Shown here: piece after piece, positions 56,124 through 63,599 of the stretch
Numbering within the stretch: position 1 is the first letter of the stretch
How the letters are laid out: each line of letters starts with the position of its first letter
NCBI GenBank assembly: GCA_903905505.1
Contig: CAIVGL010000004.1
Coordinates: forward strand, 1-64,000
From: an uncultured Bacteroidia bacterium
GTDB lineage: Bacteria > Bacteroidota > Bacteroidia > Bacteroidales > Prolixibacteraceae
Direction: 5' to 3'
Length of the DNA stretch: 64,000 nucleotides
Translations under genes and position numbers: made by a program
Notes under the pieces: model-generated
What the model saw: only the letters and a program-made list of their open reading frames with translations
The model's database searches: none
Told to the model about the DNA's origin: nothing

Positions 56124-57453
56124 ATGACCAGACAGCATTTAGCTCACTTTTCACTTAGCCAACATAAAATGACCAAATGTGTTTCAAATTTTGGGTCAAT
56201 AGTTATCTTGCTATTTATCATTACGAACACTTTTATCCCAGATTGCTTTGGTCAGAATAATGAACCAACAGTAAAAAAAACGGGTTTATACTACATCCCG
56301 GCTTGTGACTGGCAGACCTGTGATTGACGGAAAACTCGATGATAAATTATGGAAGGCTGTTACATGGGCCGGCAATTACACGCAATGGATTCCAAAAGAG
56401 GGTGGCAAACCCAGCCATCCGACTGAATTAAATATTCAATACGACGACAAGTATATTTTTGTCGCCTTTCGCGCTTATGATGACCGGGATAAGATCCTGA
56501 AAATGGCAGGACCCCGCGATGAATTCGTCGGTGATGTAGTTGGAATCGCGTTTGACAGTTATCACGATTACCGCACGGGCTTTGAGTTTTCAGTTACGGC
56601 ATGGGGTCAGAAATGTGATCTGATTAAATATAATCCGGCAAGAAACGATCTTAACTGGAATCCTGTCTGGAAAGTAAAAGTTGGAATGGAGGACTCAGCC
56701 TGGGTTGCAGAGATGCAGATTCCGCTCAGTCAATTGCGCTTCAGCGGACAAGATGAAAAGGTTTGGGGAATGCATACCTCAAGAAATATCTATCGTCTTC
56801 AGGAATACAGCAACTGGGAGATTCAAACCAAGAAAGGACCCGGAGAGATTTACAATTACGGTATATTAAAGGGTATTAAAGGGATAAAGAAATCACAGCG
56901 ACTCGAAATCATGCCTTTTACTCTTGGAAGCTTTGAGCCGACGAAAAATGAACCGGCAAATCCATTTAGTAATAAAGGCAGAAGTTGGGGAGGCACCATC
57001 GGGTTAGATGCAAAAATTGGCCTTTCAAGTCATTTCACTGTTGATCTGACAATAAATCCGGATTTTGGTCAGGTGGAATCTGATCCATCAGTTTTAAACC
57101 TTTCAGCTTACGAGACTTTCTATGTCGAGAAACGCCCTTTTTTCACAGAAGGGTCATTTATCTTTGATTATAATATTAATAATCAGAGTCTTTTTTATTC
57201 ACGTCGTGTCGGACATTCTCCCTCGCTGAAAATAAATCCAAATGATAATCTTTTCGTAAAATCACCTATTAATACAACTATTCTAAGTGCAATCAAGTTG
57301 AGCGGAACAACCTCAAAAGGATTAACCGTTGGTATGATACAAAGTTTTACTGCGAATGAATATGCAAAACTTATTGATTCTGACGGAAACGCGAGCTCCC
57401 GGAAAATTGAACCGCTAACGGTTGGCGGCTTAAAGAAAGTGCGGAATAAATAA
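56124..57453 (+). pseudogene. CBM9/DUF5916 outer-membrane-type protein, frameshifted and truncated
   Basis: Reading frame 1 (56124) gives a signal-bearing N-terminus and runs off frame at an A8 tract (56273-56280). In the other frame the sequence continues as RVYTTSRLVTGRPVIDGKLDDKLWKAVTWAGNY, the CBM9-like domain opening, so a one-base shift broke the gene. Then come FVAFRAYD, GIAFDSYHDYRTGFEFSVTAWG, WVAEMQIPLSQLRF, WGMHTSRNIYR and INPDFGQVESDPSVLNLSAYETFYVEKRPFFTEGS, all DUF5916. It ends near IEPLTVGGLKKVRNK, only half the 750-850 aa of the family, where it abuts an integrase remnant. Confidence 0.85.
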
Positions 57454-58074
57454 CCACTCACTTTCTTAACCTCAATAGCACGATTTATTAGGGTTTTAAA
57501 AATAATTAGATTCAAGTTAATTGTCCTAGGATGTAATTTCGCTAGTTTAATTCTCTGGTTCATTAATGAATGGAGATGGGCCTCATACTTGGATAGAAAT
57601 GAAGTAGAAAGCTCCGAGAATAAGAGGTCTCTTCTTTTGCTTTTTTTTAAAAACACTTCCAGCTTGTTACAGAAACCATTGTATTTTTTGAAATTCCTAT
57701 AACCTCCCTCGTTAAAGATGTCTTTGGTCCTTTGTTTGGCAAACTCCAAAAAAGAAGACGAGGATTCTACCTCATTAATAGTAGACTTGATCAATTCCTT
57801 CGTGGCTTGACCTTTGGATTTTAAATCCCTAGAGGTGTTTTTTGCTTCTTCAATCTCATTGGCAAGAGCTTCATTCCATTTTTTATGGTTTGCTTCCGAT
57901 GTCCGAATCCAGTTTCCTTGCTTCGCTTTTGGGTTAAAATTCTGCTTGCTTTTGAGTTCAATAGTCGTTTTTTTTTCGAATATGCTTCTTATCTTGAGTT
58001 ATCCGAAGAAGGATAGAATAAGTCTTATTCTTTGTAGGTCTGTTATTCAGTTCCAGGTTAAAGGTAATTCCCAT
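57452..58074 (-). pseudogene. Tyrosine recombinase (integrase) remnant, N-terminal half
   Basis: Starts at ATG 58074: MGITFNLELNNRPTKNKTYSILLRITQDKKHIRKK, an arm-DNA-binding domain, then a frameshift at an A9 tract (57968-57976), after which TTIELKSKQNFNPKAKQGNWIRTSEANHKKWNEALANEIEEAKN continues. The SAM-like core-binding domain is visible (YNGFCNKLEVFLKKSKRRDLLFSELSTSFLSKYEAHLHSL...LHPRTINLNLIIFKTLINRAIEVKK). It is cut at about 57452, before the whole catalytic domain. Upstream box TAACTTTG at 58101-58108 (minus). Probably the integrase that once mobilised this island or part of it. Confidence 0.85.
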
Positions 58075-58127
58075 AATTAAGGCATTAATATAAGGTCTAC
58101 CAAAGTTAAGAATTATTTCTTTTATTT

Positions 58128-58177
58128 GTCATATTATATTCATACATTTGCACTTGCTTAGTCATATTATAACTTTA
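58128..58177 (+). promoter_or_regulatory. Promoter and direct-repeat operator of mobile mystery protein A/B
   Basis: TTTG (58147-58150), 19 nt, TAACTTTA (58170-58177; one change from TAnnTTTG). The exact 11-bp direct repeat GTCATATTATA occurs at 58128-58138 and 58161-58171, 33 bp apart (about three helical turns), one before the -33 box and one touching the -7 box. The ATG is 6 nt after the -7 box, so the mRNA is probably leaderless. Confidence 0.7.
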
Positions 58178-58182
58178 CTATT

Positions 58183-58641
58183 ATGAGCAAAAAGACATTG
58201 CAGATACAGCAGTTGAACAGCAAAATGCTGGCTTACGCCAGTTTGCAAAAGGTTGTTCCACCACCTACTGGATGGATAAAGGCAATACGTAATTCATTCG
58301 GGATGACCATGTTACAGCTTGGAAACCGCCTTTCTATTACCAAACAAAGTGTGCAAGATATTGAGCGGAGGGAAAAAGATGGCTCTATTACAATCAAAGC
58401 ATTGCGGGAAACAGCAAGGGTATTGGATATGCAATTAGTTTACGGCTTTGTGCCTAATGATGGTTCTTTAGAATTATTGATTGAAAGAAAGGCTAAAGAA
58501 CTGGCCACTCAAATTGTAATGCGAACAAACAACACCATGAAGTTGGAAGACCAGGAGAATACCAAACAACGCATTGAAAAAGCGATACACGAACGAACCA
58601 TTAGCATCAAATCCGAAATGCCTAAAACTTTATGGGATTAG
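58183..58641 (+). CDS. Mobile mystery protein A (HTH antitoxin-like regulator)
   Basis: 152 aa. The pattern LQIQQLNSKMLAYASLQKVVPPPTGWIKAIRNSFGMTMLQLGNRLSITKQSVQDIERREKDGSITIKALRETARVLDMQLVYGFVP is diagnostic of mobile mystery protein A: an XRE-type helix-turn-helix (about 43-80) between family-specific flanks. By analogy with other HTH-Fic pairs it may neutralise and repress the Fic partner, whose start overlaps its end by 10 bp. Intact, unlike the neighbouring pseudogenes. Confidence 0.9.
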   Translation: MSKKTLQIQQLNSKMLAYASLQKVVPPPTGWIKAIRNSFGMTMLQLGNRLSITKQSVQDIERREKDGSITIKALRETARVLDMQLVYGFVPNDGSLELLIERKAKELATQIVMRTNNTMKLEDQENTKQRIEKAIHERTISIKSEMPKTLWD

Positions 58642-59228
58642 ATTTAGACTACATCAACGGACAAACACCGCTGGAAGAAGATGAGAAAGAAGGGCTGCTT
58701 ATTCCTACTATAGCTACCCGTGGCGAATTAGATGAATTTGAGCAGCAGAATATTGAACAAGTTGTATTGTGGTCGCTAAACCGCTCTTTTAAAGCAGATA
58801 ATGTGTTTACCGAAGAATTTTTAAAAGCGGTTCACAAACGGATGTATGGCAACGTTTGGGCATGGGCTGGAGAATTTAGAAAAACAAATAAAAATATTGG
58901 CGTAGACAAATGGCAAATACCAACGGAGCTACGAGCATTACTGGATGATGTAAAATTTTGGTATTCCAATAACACCTATAGCCCGGATGAATGCACCATT
59001 CGTTTTAAGCATCGTTTGGTAAGCATACATTGTTTTCCAAATGGTAACGGCAGGCATAGCAGACTAATCGCAGATATCGTGATTGAGAAAATTTACAAGC
59101 AGTTACATTATAGTTGGGGTGCAGCAAATTTAGCACAACAAGGCGACCAACGCACCACATATCTCAATGCAATTAGGGCAGCAGATGCTGGAGACATTCA
59201 GCCGCTAATAAACTTTGCAAGATCATAA
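58632..59228 (+). CDS. Mobile mystery protein B (Fic/DOC-family)
   Basis: 198 aa. GLDLDYINGQTPLEEDEKEGLLIPTIATRGELDEFEQQNI is the family opening (about 1-40), VWAWAGEFRKTNKNIGVD follows, and the Fic motif is complete: HCFPNGNGRHSRLIADI (HxFxxGNGRxxR). Fic enzymes transfer AMP or another nucleotide phosphate to target hydroxyls. The N-terminal TRGELDEFEQQNI might hold an inhibitory helix, but no clear (S/T)xxxE(G/N) is certain. Translationally coupled to the HTH partner. Toxin-like role inferred; targets unknown. Confidence 0.9.
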   Translation: MGLDLDYINGQTPLEEDEKEGLLIPTIATRGELDEFEQQNIEQVVLWSLNRSFKADNVFTEEFLKAVHKRMYGNVWAWAGEFRKTNKNIGVDKWQIPTELRALLDDVKFWYSNNTYSPDECTIRFKHRLVSIHCFPNGNGRHSRLIADIVIEKIYKQLHYSWGAANLAQQGDQRTTYLNAIRAADAGDIQPLINFARS

Positions 59229-59429
59229 ACGATAGGTTCTAACTAATTCATTTAAATATCATTCCGTTTAAACCAGTCGCAACCAACGGTACTTTATCCC
59301 TAAGCCAAAATTCCAATACTTAACAGATCACTTTTAGATGAAAATAGAGAATGAAAACAGCTGAAATTAAATAAAAAATAAACCTTTCAATTCGATTCTA
59401 TACAGGTCGATAAAACAACAAATAAACCA
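59229..59429. other. Spacer after mobile mystery protein B
   Basis: About 200 bp of AT-rich sequence without recognisable genes or hairpins, between the Fic gene and the decayed tRNA copy. Confidence 0.4.
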
Positions 59430-59515
59430 AGCCTAAAGCAGCTATGAATCAGAAGCTTGGGATTAAAATCTCTCCAGAGTCACTTAAAAGGCATTGAGAA
59501 ATTAATGCATTTTTT
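59430..59515 (+). pseudogene. Decayed tRNA-Arg copy with remnant terminator (probable right island boundary)
   Basis: AATCAGAAGCTTGGG..TCTCTCCAGAGTCAC (59447-59483) aligns to the 3' half of the tRNA-Arg gene, 29 of 38 positions by eye with one gap. Just before it AGCCTAA and AGC..CTATGAATCAG parallel the 5' half with deletions. After it a GCATT/AATGC hairpin with six T resembles the tRNA terminator. The T loop (TTCGA to TTAAA) and the acceptor are ruined, so it is not a working tRNA. Confidence 0.6.
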
Positions 59516-59523
59516 AGTTGTAA

Positions 59524-59571
59524 AAAGACGATCTAAGAGTTAGGCAAATGCCCAAATCTTAGATCGTCTTT
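59524..59571. terminator. Terminator of the Fn3-repeat gene
   Basis: Perfect 15-bp stem AAAGACGATCTAAGA/TCTTAGATCGTCTTT with an inner GGCAAATGCC. On the minus strand it follows the stop of the 831-aa gene by 34 nt. Confidence 0.9.
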
Positions 59572-59605
59572 CAGTATAAATTTGACTAAATAAAACGAAC
59601 AGAAA

Positions 59606-62101
59606 CTATGGATGAGTCGTGAAAGAAAATTCAGACCCATAGGTTGTCCCGTGACTACTAACCACATAAGATCTCACATGATAAGTGACGTTCGGCGATA
59701 GACCAGTCATATTGCTTACAAAAGTTCCCAAGCCAGACCCATCGACAGTTTTTGAGTTTGCCGTAGTTGGATTTGACGAAGTATTCCAGCAGACACCCCT
59801 GGAGGTGATAGCAAATCCACCATCGTTAAAGACAATACCCCCGCAGACTGCTGATGTAGCCATAATCTGAGTAACCAATTCTGTCATGATTACAGCCCCT
59901 TCGGAAGAATCGACAACATACGTCACATCATTACCATACGAAGTACCCACACTATTAACAGCATATGCTCTAATGTGGTAGGTGCCACCGATCTGAAGAC
60001 TAGTAAGGGTGCTCGTAAATATTCCCGAACCTGATCCATCAGTGGTCTTTGAATCTGCCAACGTTGGATTCGGACTCATGCTCCAACAAATACCCCGCGA
60101 GGTAACAGTTGCACCACCATTATTGGTAATATTTCCACCTGAAGTTGCGGAGTTCATATCAACCACGGCCCCAGCAGTAGTCGTTAGCGTAGCCAAACTA
60201 GTTGTTTTAAACGTCACTTCCTCACCATAGGAGGTACCTGAAGAGGTTATTGCATATGCTCTTAGGTAATAAGTAGTCCCAGAAGTTAGACCTGTAATTG
60301 AACTACCATATGAGCCTATTCCTGTCGATGAATCAACCAATTTAGAGCCAGCCGTTGTAGGGCCAGAACTTGTACTCCAGCATACTCCTCGCTGAGTTAC
60401 TGATAAACCCCCATCGGTGGCAATAATACCTCCGCTAATTACCGTAGTTGACCCTAGATTACTTGGAAATGCGGTTGAAATAAGAAGAGCAGTATTGCGA
60501 AACGAAATTTCGTTCCCATAAAATGTACCATAGATGCTGGTTGCATAAGCTCTAACATAATACGTTGAGCTTGTTTGGATCAATCCAGTCATGTTACTCA
60601 CATATGACCCTACACCCGTACTACTATCCACGGTTTTTGAGTTAGCTGTTGTAGGTCCAGAAGAGAGACCCCAGCAGATTCCTCTAGTCGTAGTAACTCC
60701 ACGATCATCCGTGATATTACCTCCACCGACAGCTGTAGTACTGGTTAACCAGGCGACATTGCTTGTCGTCAATAGCGGTGTTGGAGTCAAGGTGGTAAAC
60801 GTGACAACCGCACCATAAGCTGTTCCAGCACTGTTCGTCGCAAAAGCTCTTGCAGAATAGGTCGTTGCTGGCAACAAAGCATTTGTAATAGTTATGTTAA
60901 ATGAAGCAGAACCGCCGATATCCTTAAAATTAGCAGAAAAAGTGTTTGGGATGTACCATTCCACTCCTTTTGTAAGATTCGAATCGCCGCCAACACTGAC
61001 AACCTTCCCTCCAAAGGTAAAAGTACCTCCAGCAGTGGCAGTGGCATAACCAGAGATAATTACAGCATCAGTGGTAACGACAGGCAAAACAACCGGCGTC
61101 TTAAATGACATTTCATTTCCATAGGCCGTTCCAATACCATTGCTTGCATAGGCTCGATAATAATAGGTGGTATTCGGCAATAAATACTTTACATCAATAC
61201 TATAACCCAAAAGACCATTGGAAAAATATGTTAATTCCGAATCTGAAGTCGTTGGATGCAAAGTGGTACTCCAGCAAACACCCCTTCCTGTTATAGCAGA
61301 CCCACCATCGTTATCCACATTACAAACTAAAGTTGCCGTAGTCCCAGTTATGAATATTGCTCCTTCAGTAGTCAAGGAAGGCAACACGGTAGCTGATGAG
61401 AATACCATTGGTGTTCCATAGAACGTACCTCTAGTATTGGTGGCATAGGCTACAACTTTATAAGAAACGCCAGCAGTAAGACCGGTTAAATTACTTATGA
61501 ATGAACCTATCCCTGAGCCATCAACCGTTTTGTTATCAGCGATTGTTGGATTATTTCCAGATGTAGTCCAACATATCCCACGGGCCGTAATCGGCACTCC
61601 CCCATCGCTCGTAATGTTACCTCCACCGATGGCTGTGGTTGCCGTTATTCCACTTATCACTGAAGTATTTAGTGTTGGATCGGTTAAGCCAATTGTTGTA
61701 AAAGAAATTGAAGTAGTGCTATATTCATATCTTCCATCTGCATAACGGATATAAACGCTAGTAGTATAATGAGTTGAAGGTGTCAATCCGGTAAGTTTAA
61801 CATGCCCACTCACAGAAGAAAAAGAGGTGGAAAGTACGAGATGAGAGCCTGCTACGGTCGGTTTAGCAACTGATGTTGGGTCTACAACTTTCCAACAGAC
61901 ACCAAATTCATTATATTCTTCACTTCCTGCGGTAACCGAAATGGTTAATCCAGCAGACGTATAGGTTATGGAATCTGCCACCGATATACTAAAAAGTGGT
62001 TCCTCAACAAGTGGTCCAGGACTAGACGCACAACCAAAATTGACCAATAGACTAACAACGAAAGAAATTAGCAACAAAGGGAAAGCCCGAAACTTATTCA
62101 T
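59606..62101 (-). CDS. Eight-repeat Fn3-like surface (lipo)protein
   Basis: 831 aa. N-terminus MNKFRAFPLLLISFVVSLLVNFGCASS: a signal with Cys after a hydrophobic core; NFGC is a poor but possible lipobox. The rest is eight tandem units of about 90-100 aa, each with the pattern T(A/T)xxGGNIxxDGGxxxTxRGVCWSTSxxPTxxxSKTxDGSGxGxFxSxxTGLxxxTTYYVRAYAxNxxGTxYGxExxFxT, like the Fn3-type units of many Bacteroidota surface proteins. Units 5-8 are closest to each other; units 1 and 4 are most divergent. No C-terminal sorting domain, enzyme domain or anchor is seen. It may bind glycans or mediate adhesion. Opposite-strand ORFs in the track are repeat shadows. Confidence 0.85.
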   Translation of the reverse strand: MNKFRAFPLLLISFVVSLLVNFGCASSPGPLVEEPLFSISVADSITYTSAGLTISVTAGSEEYNEFGVCWKVVDPTSVAKPTVAGSHLVLSTSFSSVSGHVKLTGLTPSTHYTTSVYIRYADGRYEYSTTSISFTTIGLTDPTLNTSVISGITATTAIGGGNITSDGGVPITARGICWTTSGNNPTIADNKTVDGSGIGSFISNLTGLTAGVSYKVVAYATNTRGTFYGTPMVFSSATVLPSLTTEGAIFITGTTATLVCNVDNDGGSAITGRGVCWSTTLHPTTSDSELTYFSNGLLGYSIDVKYLLPNTTYYYRAYASNGIGTAYGNEMSFKTPVVLPVVTTDAVIISGYATATAGGTFTFGGKVVSVGGDSNLTKGVEWYIPNTFSANFKDIGGSASFNITITNALLPATTYSARAFATNSAGTAYGAVVTFTTLTPTPLLTTSNVAWLTSTTAVGGGNITDDRGVTTTRGICWGLSSGPTTANSKTVDSSTGVGSYVSNMTGLIQTSSTYYVRAYATSIYGTFYGNEISFRNTALLISTAFPSNLGSTTVISGGIIATDGGLSVTQRGVCWSTSSGPTTAGSKLVDSSTGIGSYGSSITGLTSGTTYYLRAYAITSSGTSYGEEVTFKTTSLATLTTTAGAVVDMNSATSGGNITNNGGATVTSRGICWSMSPNPTLADSKTTDGSGSGIFTSTLTSLQIGGTYHIRAYAVNSVGTSYGNDVTYVVDSSEGAVIMTELVTQIMATSAVCGGIVFNDGGFAITSRGVCWNTSSNPTTANSKTVDGSGLGTFVSNMTGLSPNVTYHVRSYVVSSHGTTYGSEFSFTTHP

Positions 62102-62103
62102 AG

Positions 62104-62142
62104 GGTATTTAATTATTTTTTTTGCAAAAATAATTAAATACC
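62104..62142. repeat. Perfect 17-bp inverted repeat at the promoter of the Fn3-repeat gene
   Basis: GGTATTTAATTATTTTT, a 5-nt spacer (TTTGC) and its exact complement. The right arm contains the -7 box (minus strand) and the left arm lies in the start-site/leader region, ending 2 bp before the ATG. Confidence 0.85.
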
Positions 62143-62155
62143 AATAACTTACAAA
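62125..62155 (-). promoter_or_regulatory. Promoter of the Fn3-repeat gene
   Basis: Minus strand: TTTG, 19 nt, TATTTTTG, an exact match to the Bacteroidota housekeeping promoter. The start of transcription would be near 62118, giving a leader of about 17 nt. Confidence 0.8.
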
Positions 62156-62234
62156 TGACTTAGTGAAGTATAAGTTATTTAGTATAAATTAATAAAACAG
62201 CTAATTAGAATGATCGACTTACGTATCAAATAAT

Positions 62235-63599
62235 TCAACTTCGTAAATGATAGGCTTTGGGCTGAGTAAAGGTGCGTAAACCAACATGCGAGAGGGTACT
62301 CCCAAAACCACTATGTTTGCGGCCACTCCAAGGCAGAGCAGCACTCACACGGTCGCAACAGTTCCAATAAGTCGTTCCAGCATTTAGCTGATTCATCAAT
62401 GTTAACGCACGGTTTTCATCCGAGGTAAATACCGCTGCAGTAAGACCATATTGGGTATCATTCATGAACGACAAAGCCTCTTGATCACTCCTTACCTTCA
62501 TAATTCCAATGATAGGTCCGAACGACTCCTCGCGCATAACCTCCATGGTATGGTTCACATCAACCAATACAGTAGGCTCAAAGAAGTTCCCCTCACCTGA
62601 AACGATCTTCCCACCACAAAGCAGTTTCGCCCCTTTAGAAACAGCATCTTTCACCTGACTGGCAAGATAGGCTGGCTGCTCCTCGCGTGTTAAAGCGGCG
62701 CAATAGACTCCTTCAGCAGTTGGACTGCCAAAACTATACGTCTTCACCTCCGCCACAAAAGCAGCCACATAAGCATCGTAGACGTTTTCATGCACATAAA
62801 TACGCTCTACCGAGCAACAGCTCTGTCCGTTATTGTAAAATACACCATCAGCAGTATTCACCGCCACAGTATTAACATCAGCCACATCATCAGCCACATA
62901 AAGTGGATCTTTACCACCCAGTTCGAGTCCGCAAGGCTTCATCTTCTGACTCACCTTTTCGTAAATCGATTTGCCCGTTGCATAAGATCCGGTGAAGAAA
63001 TAGCCGTCAAGGTCTGCCTCCAAAAGCAATTCTCCAACTTCCCTTGCTCCAATCGCAATCGTAAAAGCATCTTTTGGAACACCTGCTTGATGTAGGTATT
63101 TTTCAATCTGAAGACCAGTTAAAGTAGCCAGTTCAGAAGGTTTATAAACCACGCTATTCCCAGCTAAAAGGGCCGGAACAAATACGTTAGTCCCTACCAA
63201 ATAAGGGTAGTTCCAAGCCGATATATTACAAACCACACCAAGTGGCTCATAGACAATCTTCTCACGGGTAGCCCCTTCTGAAACCATCCACTCATCACTT
63301 AAATCGCTCAAGGCATTAGCCGTCAGCCATTCAATACGGGCACAGGCACCATTGACTTCATTGCGCGACTGCTGCAACGGTTTTCCAACTTCACTCGTTA
63401 AGATCGCGGCACACTCTTCGATATTTTGTTGAAGCAGACTAGCAAACTTTTGAATAATCGCAATCCGATCGGTAAGTGGTACTTGATTCCATTTTTGCTG
63501 ACCAATTCTCGCTTCATTAACCTTTTTATCAATACTTAACTTGTCGTCTTCAGAAACGGTTGTGATCACTTCGTGGGTTGCTGGGTTAATGATTTTCAT
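62235..63599 (-). CDS. NAD(P)-dependent aldehyde dehydrogenase
   Basis: 454 aa ALDH superfamily. NPATHEVI, PLGVVCNISAWNYPYLVGTNVFVPALLAGNSVVYKPSELA (cofactor binding and the catalytic Asn region), FTGSYATGKSIYEKV, CGLELGGKDPLYVADDVAD (catalytic Glu) and NNGQSCCSVERIYVHE (nucleophile Cys). Sub-family resembles succinate-semialdehyde, gamma-aminobutyraldehyde and related enzymes. The start overlaps the stop of the upstream gamma-glutamyl-GABA-hydrolase-like gene by 4 bp (ATGA), so they are co-translated. The pair suggests a route from putrescine or gamma-glutamylated amines. Confidence 0.9.
   Translation of the reverse strand: MKIINPATHEVITTVSEDDKLSIDKKVNEARIGQQKWNQVPLTDRIAIIQKFASLLQQNIEECAAILTSEVGKPLQQSRNEVNGACARIEWLTANALSDLSDEWMVSEGATREKIVYEPLGVVCNISAWNYPYLVGTNVFVPALLAGNSVVYKPSELATLTGLQIEKYLHQAGVPKDAFTIAIGAREVGELLLEADLDGYFFTGSYATGKSIYEKVSQKMKPCGLELGGKDPLYVADDVADVNTVAVNTADGVFYNNGQSCCSVERIYVHENVYDAYVAAFVAEVKTYSFGSPTAEGVYCAALTREEQPAYLASQVKDAVSKGAKLLCGGKIVSGEGNFFEPTVLVDVNHTMEVMREESFGPIIGIMKVRSDQEALSFMNDTQYGLTAAVFTSDENRALTLMNQLNAGTTYWNCCDRVSAALPWSGRKHSGFGSTLSHVGLRTFTQPKAYHLRS

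Noticed and set aside
57814-58080. 88-aa plus-strand ORF
   Set aside because: Antisense of the integrase arm domain, which has a convincing protein reading on the minus strand.
59685-61745. A series of plus-strand ORFs (59685, 60009, 60591, 61218, 61497) with similar peptides opposite the Fn3-repeat gene
   Set aside because: They recur once per repeat and have similar composition because they are antisense shadows of the tandem units; no start signals or family features.
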